Shown here: positions 55,034-64,000 of the stretch, piece after piece
How the letters are laid out: each line of letters opens with the position of its first letter
Numbering within the stretch: the stretch's first letter is position 1
DNA from: Myotis daubentonii
Lineage: Eukaryota > Chordata > Mammalia > Chiroptera > Vespertilionidae
Assembly (NCBI RefSeq): GCF_963259705.1
Contig: NC_081846.1
Location: 88,610,641-88,674,640, forward strand
DNA length: 64,000 nucleotides
Direction of reading: 5' to 3'
The notes under the pieces: generated by a model
Database searches by the model: none
What the model was told of the DNA's origin: nothing
Seen by the model: the letters and a program-made list of their open reading frames with translations, nothing else
Position numbers and translations under genes: made by a program

Positions 55034-55766
55034 TCTATATATATAAAAAGCCAGTGTCCGTAATGACCGGAACAACCGATGACCGGTTGCAACGATGCCC
55101 ACTGTGGTCAGCGAACTGACCTGATCAGGGAATGGGGCTGAGCAGCCAACCACCTGCAGCCCCCCGCCCCTGCCAGCACACCCCTGATCGGCCTGCCCCA
55201 CCATGATAGTCCCACAGCCCCTCGCCCAGGCTGCACCCACCCCTGATCATCCCCCCAACCCCAATAGAAGGTGGGACTTGCTGGCCAACCTCCTGCAGCC
55301 CCTCCCCCTGGTTGGCCCCACCCCCCGATGGGCCCCCACCACACTGATCAGCCGGCAGCCCCTCTCCCCACCCAACCCCACCCCAGATCATACCCCCACC
55401 CTGATCCGGGGCAGGGCCAGCTGGCCAATCACCCATGGCCCCTCCCCCAGGCAACTGGCCCCCGGTTAGCACCCCCTACCCCATTCAGGGGTGGAGTCAG
55501 CTGACCCACCACCCACAGCCCCTCCGCATGGCTGGCCCCACCCCCAAGCGGCCCCCCAACCCCAAAGGGGGGCAGGGCCTGCTGGCCAATCACCCATGGC
55601 CCCTCCCTCCAGCTGGCCCAGCCCTGATCAGGCCCTGATCTGGGCAGGCTAGCTGGTCAACCTCCCGCCATCTCCTCCTCTTGATAGGCCCAGCCCTGAT
55701 CTGGCCCCATTGGGGCCATGCCCGCTGGACCCCACCCATGCACAAATTCTTGCACTGGGCCTCTAG
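55034..55766 (+). mobile_element. Helitron with C-rich internal repeats
   Basis: 5' TCTATATATATAAAAAGCCA after an A. 3' CATGCACAAATTCTTGCACT then GGGCCTCTAGT. The interior alternates GGCCCCACCCCC, GATCAGCC and GCAGCCCCTCCCC-like blocks about 60-80 bp apart, giving long frames on both strands. Subterminal GATGACCGGTTGCAACGATG differs from the other Helitrons here. LINE-1 order resumes on both sides. Confidence 0.88.
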
Positions 55767-58086
55767 TTTTCTTATAAAAATATAATACCATTTGCTTGTA
55801 TTAATAAGAATTCTTAAAGCTTCATATATTCACTAGCATTTGTCTTGTCAATATTCCAGATTTTAGTCATTCTAATAGGTATGTAGTAGTATGTTGTTGT
55901 TTTCATTTTCATTTTTATGATGACATATGATGCGGAGCATACTTTTGTATGCTTATTGCCATTTGTATATCTCCTTTTTGTTAAGGTGACTGTTCAGGTA
56001 TTCAGCCAATCTTTTACTGGGTTATTTGTTTCCTTATTGTCAAATTTTAAGAATTCTTGTATATTTTGAATATGACTTTTATCAGATATGTTTTTTGCAA
56101 ATACTGTTCCCCATGTCTGTGATTAGTATTGTTTCTTTTTTATCTCATTTCACATTAAATTTAATTTTTATTCAAGACAGTGTCTTACAGAACAGAAAAT
56201 GTAATCTTAATGAAGTTCAGCTTACCAATTCTTTCTCTTATAAATTATACCTTTGGTGTTGTATCTAAAAAGTATTTGGCAAACCCTAGTTCATCTAGTT
56301 TTTATTTTTTTTTTCAGTTATCTTCTAAGAACTTTATAATTTTTTGTTTGTTTTGTTTTACATTTAGTTCTGGGATGCATTTTGAATTAATTTTTGTGTA
56401 GGTGTAAGATCTGTGTCCAGATACATTTTTTACATGTCAATGTACAGTTGTTTCAGTGCCATTTGTTGGAAAGACTCTTTTCTTCATTGTACTGTCTTTG
56501 CCCCTTTGTTAAAGATCAGTTGACTATATATGTATGTGGTTCTATTTATGAGTTCTTTAATTTTTTCCATTGATCTACTTTTGTCTATTCTTTTGCCAGT
56601 ACAACCCTATCTTTATTACCATAGCTTTACAGTAAATCTTGAAATTGGGTAGCATCAGTCCTCCAATTTTGTTCTTCATCTTCAACAATACTAGTTTTTT
56701 TGCTATTCTGGGTTTCTTGTCTCTCAGAAGAACCTTTATAATAAGTTTGTCAACATTCATCAAAAATTACTTTCTTAGATTTTTATTGGGATTGTTTTGA
56801 ATTTACAGATGAAGTAGGAAGAGATGACATTTCAACAATATTGAGCCTTCCTCTCCATATACATGGGATTATTTCTGTATTTAGTTCTCTTGTATTTTCC
56901 ATCTGGGTTCTATATTTTTCCTCATATTAATCTTGTACATATGTTAGATTTATATGTTGTAAATATTTTATTTCATGGTGCTATTCTAAATGACATTGTG
57001 CTTTTAATTTTAAACTCCACTTGTTTATTACTGGTATATAGGAAAACAGTTGATTTTTTAATATTAATCTTGTATCTTGCAACCTTGCTATAATCACTTA
57101 TTAGTTCCAGAAGTGTTTTTGGTTGACTTTTTCAGATTTTTGACACAGATGTTCTTTTCATCCATTAAGAAATTGTTTTATTTCTTCCTTCCTGATCTGT
57201 ATAACTTTTACCTCCTTTTCTTGTCTTATTGCATTAGGTAGGACTTCCAGTATGATGGTAAGAATCAGAACAACCTATAAAATCCTTGCCTTATTCCAGA
57301 TGTTAGTAGGAAAACTTTGAATTTCTCATCATTAATCAGGATGTTAACTGTGGCTTTTTTGTTAACTAGTCTTTATCAAGTTGAAAAAAAAAATCCTAGT
57401 AATCTAGGAATACCTAGATTACTGAGAATGTTTTTCATAAATATATTTTGGATTTTGTCACATGCTTTTCTGTACAACTATTGATATGATCATGTGATTT
57501 TTCTTCTTAACCTGTTGATAAGAGAAATTATATCAGTTGACTTTGAATCTTTAATCAGCCTTGTACATCTGGAATAAATCTCACTTGTGGTAACGTATAA
57601 TTATTTTTATATATTGTTAGATTTGCTTGGCTGGGATTTTGTTTAGGACTTTTGCATTTATGTTTATGAGATATATTGGTCTGTAATTTTCATTTATTGA
57701 AATGTATTTGGTTTTTGGTATTAGGGTAACACTTGCCTCACAAAATTGGCTAGGTGGTATTACCTCTGCTTGTATCTTCTGGAAAAATTGTAGAGAGCTG
57801 GTATAGTTCTTCCTTTAAATGTTTAGTAGTATTCACCAGGAACTCATAAGAAACTGACACTTTCTGTTTTAGAAAATTATTTACTGATTCAATTTATTTA
57901 ATAATATGCTCATTTAGATTGTCTATTTTTTTCTTGAGTAAATTTTCGAAGATTCCTATTTCAAGGAATTGTTCCATTTCATTTAGGTTATCATACTTGT
58001 GGGCACTGAGTTGTTCATATGTTTTACTTATCCTTTTAATGTCCATGGTATCTGAAGTGCTGTTCTTTCTTTCATTTGTAATAGTA

Positions 58087-58599
58087 CAATAAACCCTCAT
58101 TATCCATGAGGTATGTTTTAATATGTTCCATGTCCCCTCCCTGCCCCCAGTAAATTCCTGAAACCACAGATAGTACCAAGCCCTATACATACCATGTCTT
58201 TTCCTATACATACATACACTTTCTGGTTTCTCTTTGGCATATTCAAATTGCCAGCATCACTACTCTTCCACCTTGGGGGCCCTTATTATGTAAAATAAGG
58301 GTGACTTGAACACAAGCACTTCAATATTTGACAGTCAATGTGGTCACCCAGATGGCTACTAAGTGAGTTGGGTGGGTAGGGTATAGTGTGTGGATATACT
58401 CAACTAAGGGAAAATTCCTATCCCAGGTGGGACAAAACAGGACAGCTTGGAAGTTTTAAACATCACTCAGCAAGGTATGCAATTTAACACTTATAGAGTG
58501 TTTATTTCTGCATCTTTCCATTTAATATTTTCTGATTATAGATGACTCTGGGTAACTGAATCCATGAAAAGTGAAGCCACAGATAAGGGGAAACTAATG
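58087..58599. mobile_element. Tigger/mariner-like DNA transposon in LINE-1
   Basis: TA dinucleotides flank both ends (58085-58086, 58600-58601). The left end AATAAACCCTCATTATCCAT and the reverse of the right end (CATTAGTTTCCCCTTATCTG) are related inverted ends. CCTGAAACCACAGATAGTAC is typical of old mammalian pogo/Tigger MITE families. No transposase frame. LINE-1 continues after it. Confidence 0.7.
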
Positions 58600-58775
58600 T
58601 AGTAATTTTGTCTTTTTTTTTTTTTTTTTTAGTTAACGTGGCTAAAGGCTTATCAAATTTATTCTTTTTCAATGAACAAGTTTTTGGTTTAAGTGATGTT
58701 CTCTATTTCCTGTTGTCCATATCATTGACTGCTTTTATTTTTATTTTTATTTTTATTCTCTTATCTGCTTATTTT

Positions 58776-59010
58776 TGTATTTTATTTTTATTTTTTTAAT
58801 ATATTTTTATTGATTTTTTACAGAGAGGAAAGGAGAGGGATAGAGAGTTAGAAACATCGATGAGAGAGAAACATTCATCAGCTGCCTCCTGCACACCCCC
58901 TACTGGGGATGTGCCCGCAACCAAGGTACATGCCCTTGACCGGAATCGAACCTGGGACCCTTCAGTCCGCAGGCCAACCCTCTATCCACTGAGCCAAACC
59001 GGCTAGGGCT
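58776..59010 (-). mobile_element. Ves-type SINE, minus strand, clear target duplication
   Basis: The head at right reads AGCCCTAGCCGGTTTGGCTC on the minus strand, then GGGTCCCAGGTTCGATTCC. Tail side TTTTTATTGATTTTTTACAG. Target duplication ATCTGCTTATTTT at 58763-58775 and 59011-59023 (13 bp). Confidence 0.93.
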
Positions 59011-59790
59011 ATCTGCTTATTTTGACTTTAATATTTTAGTTTAATTCTATTTTAGTCTGATAGAAAAAGTTGTATAATTTATATTATTTAAAATGTGTTA
59101 AGATGTGTTTAAGCGACTAGAATGTGGTGCATCTTGGTCAATGTTCCATGTGAGCTTGAGAAGAATGCGCATTTTGTTGTTGAATGATGCAGTCTATAGA
59201 TGCCCATTATATTCAGTTGATTGATGGTGTTGTTGAATTCAATTATGTCCTTATTGATTTTCTGTCCACTGATACTGTACATTTCTGATAGAGGGGTGTT
59301 GAAGTGGCCAAGTACAATAATGGATTCATCTATTTCTCATTGTAGTTCTATCAGTTTTTGCCTCTTGTATTTTTTATGCTCTCTTGTTAGGCACATGGAC
59401 ATTAAAAATTGTTATGTCTTCTTGGAGAATTGACTCCTTTATCATTCTGTAATGCCGGTTTATCCCTGATAACTTCCCTGGCTCTGAAGACTACTCCAAC
59501 TGAAATGAATAGTTTTTCTGGTTTCTTTTGATTAGTGTTAGATTTATATGTTTATCTATTTATTTATTCATTTACTATCAATTTATATGTGCCTGTATAT
59601 TTAAAGTGGACTTCTTGAAGACAACATATAGTTGGGCCTTATTTCTAATCTACTCTGACAATTTCTGTCTTTTAATTGATGCATTTAGACCACTAACATT
59701 CAATGTAATTATTGATATAGTTGGCTAATATCTACCATATTTGCTTATGTTTTCTATTTTTTCTTCAATTCATTTTTCTCTGTGAAAAGA

Positions 59791-60556
59791 ACATTGTTTT
59801 TTGTGGTTTTGTGAGATAATAGAAAATATATGTTGGTCTGTGGCACAGAGCTCCTGCAACACTAAGAATTTTCTAAGTGACAAGAAAACTGGGAGCATCT
59901 CTGGTTCTAAGACTTGTCTCTCACCCATTCCCTGACACAGGGCTCCTAAATCCCTTGTAGATTTCTAAATGATGAGAGCAGAAGGAGTGTCTTTGTTCTA
60001 TTGAGGTGACTCTGCACAGGCCCAGGATGATTCTTAGATGGAGACTTGTCCCCAGAGTGACCAAGCCATGATTAGAAGCTTACAATTTTTAGCTCACCCC
60101 ACCCCATCCTCCAGAGGGGGAGAGGGGCTGGAAACTCAGTTGACAATTTGTCATGCCTGTGTGAGGAGGCCTCCCTAAAGCCCAGTAGTGGTGTCTCAGA
60201 AAAGCTTTCGTACTGGAAAACATCCACACCAGGAGGGAGTGCACCCCAAGTCTATGGAGGCGAAGCTCCTGCATTTAGCACCTTCCCAGACCTTGCTCTG
60301 CACATGCCTCTATCTGGCTACTCATCCATATCTCTTATCATACCCTTTAATAAACAAGTGTTTTCAAGGTCGTGAATCCCTTTGGCAAAGTAATTAAACC
60401 TGAGGAGGGGTAGTGAAAGTCTCTGATATATAGCAAAGTCAGACAGAATTTGTGGGTAACCTGGGATATACTACTTGTCTTGGCCTCCAAAGAAGGGGGA
60501 GAGGCTTGTGGGACTGAACCCTAACCCAGGGATCTGATGTTTCTGGGTAGTGTCAA
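59791..60556. other. Non-coding; LTR-like or old repeat
   Basis: Around 60310-60420 the order CTATCTGGCTACTCATCCAT, TTTAATAAACAAGTGTTTTC, CCTGAGGAGGGGTAGTG is familiar from old mammalian LTR-type repeats and includes an AATAAA near 60350. I cannot name the family. No gene. Confidence 0.35.
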
Positions 60557-61320
60557 TCCTATATAATAAAAGCCTAATATGTTAAGTGTCTGGTCGTCCA
60601 GTTGGCCATTCAACCAATCAAAGCATAATATGCTAATGATATGCTAATGCCGCTCAACCGCTTGCTATGACATGCACTGACCACCAGGGGGCAGACAATT
60701 GACTGGTCAACCACTCGCTATGATGTGCACTGATCATCAGAGGGCAGACGCTCTGACTGGTAGGTTAGCTTGCTGCTGGGGTCCAGCTGATCAGGACTGA
60801 GTGAGACAGGCCAGACATGCCCTGGAGCCCTCTCAGAGTCCCTCCCCAGCTGGCCAACCTCCCACATCCCTCTCTGGCTCCGATCATGCACCAGTGGGGT
60901 CCCTCGGCCTGGCCTTCACCCTCTTGCAATCCGGGACCCTCGGGGGATGTCAGAAAGCTGGTTTTGGCCCAACAGCGGAACGACTGGTTGCTATGATGCA
61001 CACTGACCACCACGGGGCAGACTCTCAATGCAGGAGATGCCCCTGGTGGTCAGTGAGCTCCCACAGGGGGAACACCACTCAGCCAAAAGCCCTGAGCCGG
61101 GCTCACAGCTGGCGAGTACAGCAGCAGTGGTGGGAGCCTCTCCCGCCTCTGTGGCAGCACTAAGGATGTCCGACTGCCAGCTTAGGCCTGCTCCCCAGAG
61201 CGGGCGTAAGCCATTAGTTGTACATCCTCCAAGGGCTCCTGGAATGTGAGAGGGTGCAGGCCCGGCTGAGGGACCCCCCCCCCACCCAGGTGCACAAATT
61301 TTGTGCACTGGGCCTCTAGT
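60557..61320 (+). mobile_element. HeliBat-like Helitron, 764 bp
   Basis: 5' TCCTATATAATAAAAGCCTA, then ATATGTTAAGTGTCTGG. 3' GTGCACAAATTTTGTGCAC, then TGGGCCTCTAGT. Related to the element at 19279 (shared TTAGCTTGCTGCTGGGGTC). It contains two imperfect copies of a GCTATGA-N-TGCACTGA-type segment with CAGGGGGCAGAC-like motifs near 60670 and 60730. Non-autonomous. Confidence 0.92.
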
Positions 61321-61479
61321 AGACTTAGATTATAGGACACTAAGCTGGTGTCACAGAGAATTGGTTGGTGACTCACAGGAAAGAAATACACAGCAGGGGA
61401 GGACTGTGATTCACAGCAGGAGAAAAAGACTGTTTTTCAATACAGGTTTAAAATGAGCACTTTATTTGATTGCATTTTA

Positions 61480-61579
61480 TCTTCTTTTTAAGCATATAAG
61501 TTGTATTCATTTTTTAATTTTTATTTTGTACATTTTATAGTGGTCCCCTTAGAGTTTGCAATATATTTACAACTAAAAA
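61480..61579 (-). mobile_element. LINE-1 fragment, antisense, left part
   Basis: CATTTTATAGTGGTCCCCTT, AGAGTTTGCAATATATTTAC and AGTCCACTT follow LINE-1 antisense order and continue at 63736 (GGTCCACTTTCAAATGGATT). The gap is filled by a SINE and Helitrons. Confidence 0.65.
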
Positions 61580-61616
61580 AAGTCCACTTAAAATTTTTTT
61601 TGAAAATATGTTTTTA

Positions 61617-61916
61617 CTAGAGGCCTGGTGCACAAATTTGTGCAGGGATGGGGTCTCTCCACCTGGCCAGAAATTGAGGCCTATTGGGGGGAGGGACCGT
61701 GGGAGGTTGGCCAGCCAGGGGGCGGATAGGAGGGCAGGGGAGGGAGGGGCTGTGGGAGGTTGGCTGTGGGAGCACACTGACCACCAGGGAGAAGCTCCTG
61801 CATTGAGGATCTGCCCCCTGGTGGTCAGTGAGCATCATAGCGACTGGTCAACCAGTTGTTCTGGTTGTTTGGTTGTAACAGTGACTGAGGCATATATATA
61901 TATATATATATATATA
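61617..61916 (-). mobile_element. Short Helitron, minus strand, with (TA)n 5' end
   Basis: The 3' end at 61617 carries GTGCACCAGGCCTCTAG in reverse and a short hairpin (TGCACAAATTTGTGCA). The 5' end dissolves into a TA run (61892-61915) ahead of GCCTCAGTCACTGTTAC. GATCTGCCCCCTGGTGGTCA-like cargo is shared with 21705-22196. The next Helitron starts immediately at its 5' end. Confidence 0.75.
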
Positions 61917-62900
61917 CTGAAGGCCCGGTGCACAAAAATTTGTGCACTTGGGGGGAAGGGTGGGTCCCTCAGCCTGGCCTGTGCCCTCTCGCAGTCTGGG
62001 ACCCCTCGGGAGATAACGCCCTGCTGGCTTAGGCCTGCTCCCGGGTGGCAGAGGGCAGGCCCAATCCCTAGGTGCAGCCCCTGGTCGGGCTCAGAGCAGG
62101 GCTGATTGGGGAATTGGGGCTCCGCCCCCTGTCATGCACAGAGCAGGGCGGATTGGAAGGTTGCGATGCCACCCTCAGTCACGCTCAGGGTAGGGCCGAT
62201 TGGAGGGTTGGGGCACCGCCCCCTGTCACACTCAAGGCAGGGTCAATGGGGAGGTTGCCGCGCCACCCCCTGTCACGCACAGAGCGGGGCCCATCAGGGG
62301 GTTGGGGAGCTCCCCCCTGTCATGCACAGAGCAGGGTCGATCAGGGGGTTGGGGAGCTCCCCCTGTCACACACAGAGCAGGGCAGATCAGGGGGTTGGGA
62401 CACCACGACTGTCACACTCAGGGCAGGGCCGATGGGGAGGTTTCGGCTCTACCCCATCACACACAGAGCAGGGCCCATGGGGGGCGGGAGGGGAGGTTGG
62501 GGCACTGCCCTCTATCACCCACAGAGCAGGGCCGATCAGGGGGTTGGGGCGCCGCCACTCTTACACTCAGAGCAGGGCCGATGAGGAGGTTTTGGCTCTA
62601 CCCTGTGACACACAGAGCAGGGCCTGTGGGGGAGGAGCGGTTGGGGCGCCGCACCCTGTCACACACAGAGCCGCAGGGTGATCAGGGGGTTGGGGAGGTC
62701 CCCCGTATCAGGCACAGAGCAGGGCTGATCAGGAGGTTGGGGCGCCTTCCCCTGTCACGAACAGAGCAGGGCAGATAGGGAGGTTGTGGCCCCACCTCCT
62801 GTCACACACAGAGCCTCAGGGCGATCAGGGGGTTTGGGCGCTGCCCCCTGTCACGCTGATCCCGGTGCTGGGAGGCATATTATCCTTTTAGTATATAGGA
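61917..62900 (-). mobile_element. Helitron module B with tandem repeat (copy 2)
   Basis: The 3' end has an intact hairpin (GTGCACAAATTTTTGTGCAC in reverse) and CCGGGCCTTCAG (mutated CTAG). The 5' end at 62900 reads TCCTATATACTAAAAGGATA. About 62090-62860 holds some 17 degenerate units of the same 45-48-bp repeat as copy 1. The plus-strand frames of 165-192 codons are repeat artefacts. Confidence 0.87.
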
Positions 62901-63510
62901 TAGAGGCCTGGTGCATGGGTGGGGCTGGCTGGTTTGCCCTGAAGGGTGTCCTGGATGAGGGTGAGGGTCCCCACTGGGGTGCCTGGCCAGCCTGGGTGAG
63001 GGGATGATGGCTGTTTGCAGCTGGTCACACACCCTTCAGGGTGGGTGTCCCCACTGGGGTGCCTGGCCAGTCTGGGTGAGGGGCTGAGGACTGAAGCTCC
63101 CAACTGCTCCTTTTTTTCTTTTATTTTTATTCTGGGCCAGCTTTAGCTCTGGCTCCAGCTCTGATGCCTCTGCTGGTGAAAGCAGGTATCTGGTTTTTTG
63201 GGTTCTATAATCGAAACAATGTATAACTCCAGCTCTGAGATCCTGGCTCGCTGAAAGCAGGTTTCTGGGGTTTTGTTTAGCTTCTGTATTTGTTACAATG
63301 TTTCAAACTGCAGGTTCAGAGGCCGGCAAGGCAGGCGGGGAACATTGGTTTCCTCCATCACTGAAGCAAGCAAGCCTCATGTTAGTTTCAAGCTGCCTGG
63401 CTGCCGGCCGCCATCTTGGCTGGCAGTTAATTTGCATATCACCCTGAGTAGCCAATGGGAAGGGTAGCAGTTGTACACCAATTACCATGTTTCTCTTTTA
63501 TTAGATAGGA
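62901..63510 (-). mobile_element. Helitron module A (copy 2) directly upstream of module B
   Basis: 5' TCCTATCTAATAAAAGAG at 63510, followed by the same A-module body in reverse (AAGATGGCGGCCGGCAGCC, AACAAAACCCCAGAAACC). The 3' end is CCCATGCACCAGGCCTCTA, abutting module B exactly as in copy 1. The terminator hairpin is missing here too. Confidence 0.87.
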
Positions 63511-63735
63511 TACATATATATATGATTGATTTTAGAGAGAGAGGGAGAGGGAGAAATAGAGAAACACTGATGTGAGAAAGAAACATTGATCAGTTGTCTT
63601 TTGTACACAACCTGACCATCCAATGGATGACTGAACACAAAACCTGTGTATGTGCCCTGACCAGGAATTGAACTGGTGACCTTTCTGTAGACAAGACAAT
63701 GCTCACCTAACTGAGCCATACTGGTCAGGGCCCAG

Positions 63736-64000
63736 GTCCACTTTCAAATGGATTATAGTATTTTACAGGTAGTGTGTTTTATGAAACAAATTAATCCTAA
63801 ATCCTCCCTCTCATCCGTAGTATTATTGCTGTCATTCATTTTGTTTGAGCATAAGGATATATATTATTGCTATTGTATATTATTTTGAACACTTTTATTT
63901 TAGATCAATTAATAATAAAATTAGTTTATGTTCAATATTTTATTTCTAATTCTCTCTTTTATTTTATTTTTTTTAAAAACTAAGTTTCTTACCTATATTA
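63736..64000 (-). mobile_element. LINE-1 fragment, antisense, right part
   Basis: Continuation of the fragment at 61480-61579: GGTCCACTTTCAAATGGATT, GTATTTTACAGGTAGTGTG. AT-rich to the window end. Confidence 0.6.

Larger units (their letters stand above)
54140..59790 (-). mobile_element. LINE-1 (more than one copy), antisense, heavily interrupted
   Basis: 54140-54420 is antisense ORF2 (TTTAATTTCCAAATAGTTGG). From about 54540 a second LINE-1 starts with its 3' UTR and runs antisense through ORF2 to about 59790. At 57894-58070 the minus strand still encodes an ORF2p-like stretch (TYEQLSAHKYDNLNEMEQF) upstream of the reverse transcriptase. Nested in it are a Helitron (55034-55766), a Tigger-like element (58087-58599) and a Ves SINE (58776-59010). 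Non-functional. Confidence 0.8.
61590..63733 (-). mobile_element. Older Ves-like SINE split by 1.9 kb of Helitrons
   Basis: SINE body and head at 63513-63733 (head at right, GCCCTGACCAGTATGGCTCA on the minus strand), with the tail at 61590-61615. The flanks AAGTCCACTT (61580-61589) and AGGTCCACTT (63734-63743) form a target duplication with one mismatch. Helitrons at 61617-63510 sit inside the tail region. Confidence 0.75.

Noticed and set aside
55108..55638. Glycine- or proline-rich frames of 77-115 codons on both strands
   Set aside because: Both strands are open because of C-rich Helitron repeats; no start context or family match.
57894..58211. A 105-codon minus-strand frame as a host gene
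   Set aside because: The right part lies in a Tigger-like transposon and the left part is a LINE-1 ORF2 remnant; the frame is a chance fusion.

Overview
The window is nuclear DNA of a mammal, almost certainly a vespertilionid bat. The diagnostic signs are tRNA-derived Ves-type SINEs, many short Helitrons with the bat HeliBat termini (5' TC plus TAATAAAAG, 3' GTGCAC hairpin plus GGCCTCTAGT), young hAT elements with 8-bp target duplications, a SPIN-like hAT, and degraded LINE-1. I find no intact host protein-coding gene, no exon that I can defend and no intact RNA gene. The longer open reading frames lie in tandem repeats or are chance frames. The only recognisable protein-coding remnants are two processed pseudogenes (TOMM22 and TFPT), a hAT transposase C-terminus and LINE-1 ORF2 debris.

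Layout. 1-12.8 kb: SINE, hAT, LINE-1 and several LTR-like pieces, including two related LTRs in inverted orientation (7.96-8.87 kb and 11.54-10.03 kb); the second carries a TOMM22 retrocopy and a hAT. 12.8-23.1 kb: Helitrons, including a composite two-module element (15.70-17.20 kb) and a fused derivative of it (22.20-23.14 kb). 23.9-27.2 kb: no recognisable feature. 27.25-38.77 kb: an 11.5-kb minisatellite of about 450 units of 25/26 bp with visible higher-order duplications. 38.8-46.2 kb: SINEs, a SPIN-like hAT and an almost perfectly palindromic MER5A-like element. 46.2-54.1 kb: minus-strand Helitrons in LINE-1; one holds a hAT and promoter-like sequence, and another spans an LTR with a 5' tRNA-Ile half inserted in it, plus a TFPT retrocopy. 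54.1-64 kb: LINE-1 interrupted by Helitrons, a mariner/Tigger-like element and SINEs, ending in a second copy of the composite Helitron.

The elements do not work together as a pathway; the window is a layered record of transposition. Nesting gives relative ages: LINE-1 first, then SINEs and LTRs, then hATs and Helitrons. The observations most worth checking are (1) the composite Helitron, present twice with the same internal junction, with an inner terminator that has lost its hairpin, and a deletion derivative joining its outer halves; (2) three head-to-tail Helitron junctions exactly at the 5' TC of a neighbour; (3) a tailless insertion of a 5' tRNA-Ile(UAU) half with a perfect 14-bp target duplication; (4) the higher-order structure of the 11.5-kb minisatellite. 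All calls rest on reading the sequence and on remembered repeat families; no alignment or database search was run, and family names and identities are approximate.
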